Part shown: one piece after another, positions 63,522 to 64,000 of the stretch
Layout: every line of letters begins with the position of its first letter
Position numbering within the stretch: the stretch's first letter is position 1
DNA from: Actinomadura rubteroloni
Lineage (GTDB): Bacteria; Actinomycetota; Actinomycetes; Streptosporangiales; Streptosporangiaceae
Length of the DNA: 64,000 nucleotides
Direction of reading: 5' to 3'
Assembly (NCBI RefSeq): GCF_002911665.1
Contig: NZ_MTBP01000002.1
Location: forward strand, 1,426,001 to 1,490,000
Position numbers and translations under genes: made by a program
Notes under the pieces: generated by a model
What the model saw: only the letters and a program-made list of their open reading frames with translations
Database searches by the model: none
What the model was told of the DNA's origin: nothing

Positions 63522-64000
63522 CTAGATGCCGAGGCTGCGGCCGATGATCTCTTTCATGATCTCGGTCGTGCCGCCGAAGATGGTCTGGATGCGGACGTCC
63601 TGGTAGGCGCGGGCGATCGGGTATTCGGTCATGTAGCCGTAGCCGCCGTGGAGCTGGAGGCAGCGGTCCACGACGTTCTTGACGAGTTCGGTGCTCCAGT
63701 ACTTCAGCATCGCGGCCTCTTCGATGGAGAGTTCGCCGCGTCCTTCTTTGGTGATGCACTGGTCGGTGAAGGCGCGGGTGACCGTGATCTCGGTCTTCAT
63801 CTCGGCGAGCGTGAAGCGGTTGTGCTGGAACTTGCCGATCGGACGGCCGAACGCCTCGCGCGTCTTGCAGTATTCGAGGGTCTGCTCGAAGGCGGCCTCG
63901 GCGGCGGCCTGGGCGGTCACGCCGATGGACAGGCGCTCGCGGGCCAGGTTCTGCATGAGGTAGATGAAGCCCTGGCCCTCTTCGCCGAGAAGGTTGTCCG
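63522..64000 (-). CDS. Acyl-CoA dehydrogenase, C-terminal part (5' end outside window)
   Basis: The visible 159 residues are the C-terminal helical domain of an acyl-CoA dehydrogenase. The frame enters from the right edge with NLLGEEGQGFIYLMQNL. It continues with RLSIGVTAQAAAEAAFEQTL, TREAFGRPIGKFQ, the FAD- and tetramer-contact stretch QLHGGYGYMTEYPIARAYQD, and VRIQTIFGGTTEIMKEIIGR at the end. The GGTxEI segment and length from it to the stop are normal, so the C-terminus is complete. These enzymes introduce a double bond into acyl-CoA thioesters using FAD. GC content returns to the level of the rest of the chromosome here. The substrate cannot be inferred. The 258 bp between it and the DUF262 gene hold no gene I can support. 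Confidence 0.93.
   Translation of the reverse strand, partial: DNLLGEEGQGFIYLMQNLARERLSIGVTAQAAAEAAFEQTLEYCKTREAFGRPIGKFQHNRFTLAEMKTEITVTRAFTDQCITKEGRGELSIEEAAMLKYWSTELVKNVVDRCLQLHGGYGYMTEYPIARAYQDVRIQTIFGGTTEIMKEIIGRSLGI

Noticed and set aside
63311..63547. A 78-residue plus-strand frame between the DUF262 and acyl-CoA dehydrogenase genes
   Set aside because: No ribosome-binding site, no recognisable domain, Arg/Gly-rich composition, and it runs into the 3' end of the acyl-CoA dehydrogenase gene.

Overview
The window is high-GC, codon-biased actinomycete chromosome. DUF5753 XRE regulators, a BldC-like regulator, very large NRPS genes and an srs-type type III PKS cassette all point to a filamentous actinomycete. 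A Thermomonosporaceae or Streptosporangiales member such as Actinomadura is my inference, not something the sequence proves.

Layout. 1-2.2 kb: the 5' part of an XRE/DUF5753 regulator, then two small unknown genes and a BldC-like HTH gene. 2.2-4.3 kb: a DHA2-type MFS exporter divergent from a TetR regulator, sharing an intergenic region with a perfect 27-bp palindrome. 4.5-5.1 kb: a small lipoprotein with two CMR-type repeats. 5.3-53.8 kb: four tightly coupled minus-strand NRPS genes encoding 14 modules. They end in a thioesterase and a strong hairpin. 53.9-54.3 kb: a second lipoprotein of the same family, directly upstream of and co-directional with the NRPS genes. 54.6-58.2 kb: an srs-like cassette of type III PKS, isoprenylcysteine-methyltransferase-like protein and FAD oxidoreductase, with a divergent UbiA prenyltransferase. 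58.1-60.3 kb: an aspartate-racemase-like gene and decayed TetR, amine-oxidase and HD-domain genes. 60.3-63.3 kb: an AT-richer two-gene island of a DUF262 protein and a HipA-like kinase. 63.5 kb to the end: the C-terminal part of an acyl-CoA dehydrogenase.

The NRPS line reads, in transcription order: A-T-E / C-A-T / C-A-T-E (first protein); five C-A-T and one C-A-T-E (second); C-A-T / C-A-T-E (third); three C-A-T and TE (fourth). Specificity codes read by eye against GrsA-PheA assign modules 1, 2, 11 and 12 to 4-hydroxyphenylglycine (Hpg) and module 7 to Phe. Modules 3, 6, 9, 13 and 14 share one code (DALSLATVIK) that I cannot assign. Modules 4, 5, 8 and 10 are also unassigned. Epimerase domains predict D residues at 1, 3, 9 and 11. 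The inferred product is a 14-residue, Hpg-bearing, aromatic or hydrophobic peptide starting with D-Hpg, with no lipoinitiation domain. I recognise no known compound with this plan.

No Hpg biosynthesis gene, MbtH-like protein, dedicated ABC exporter or pathway regulator is visible, so these must lie elsewhere. The other candidate for a little-described system is the DUF262-HipA pair.
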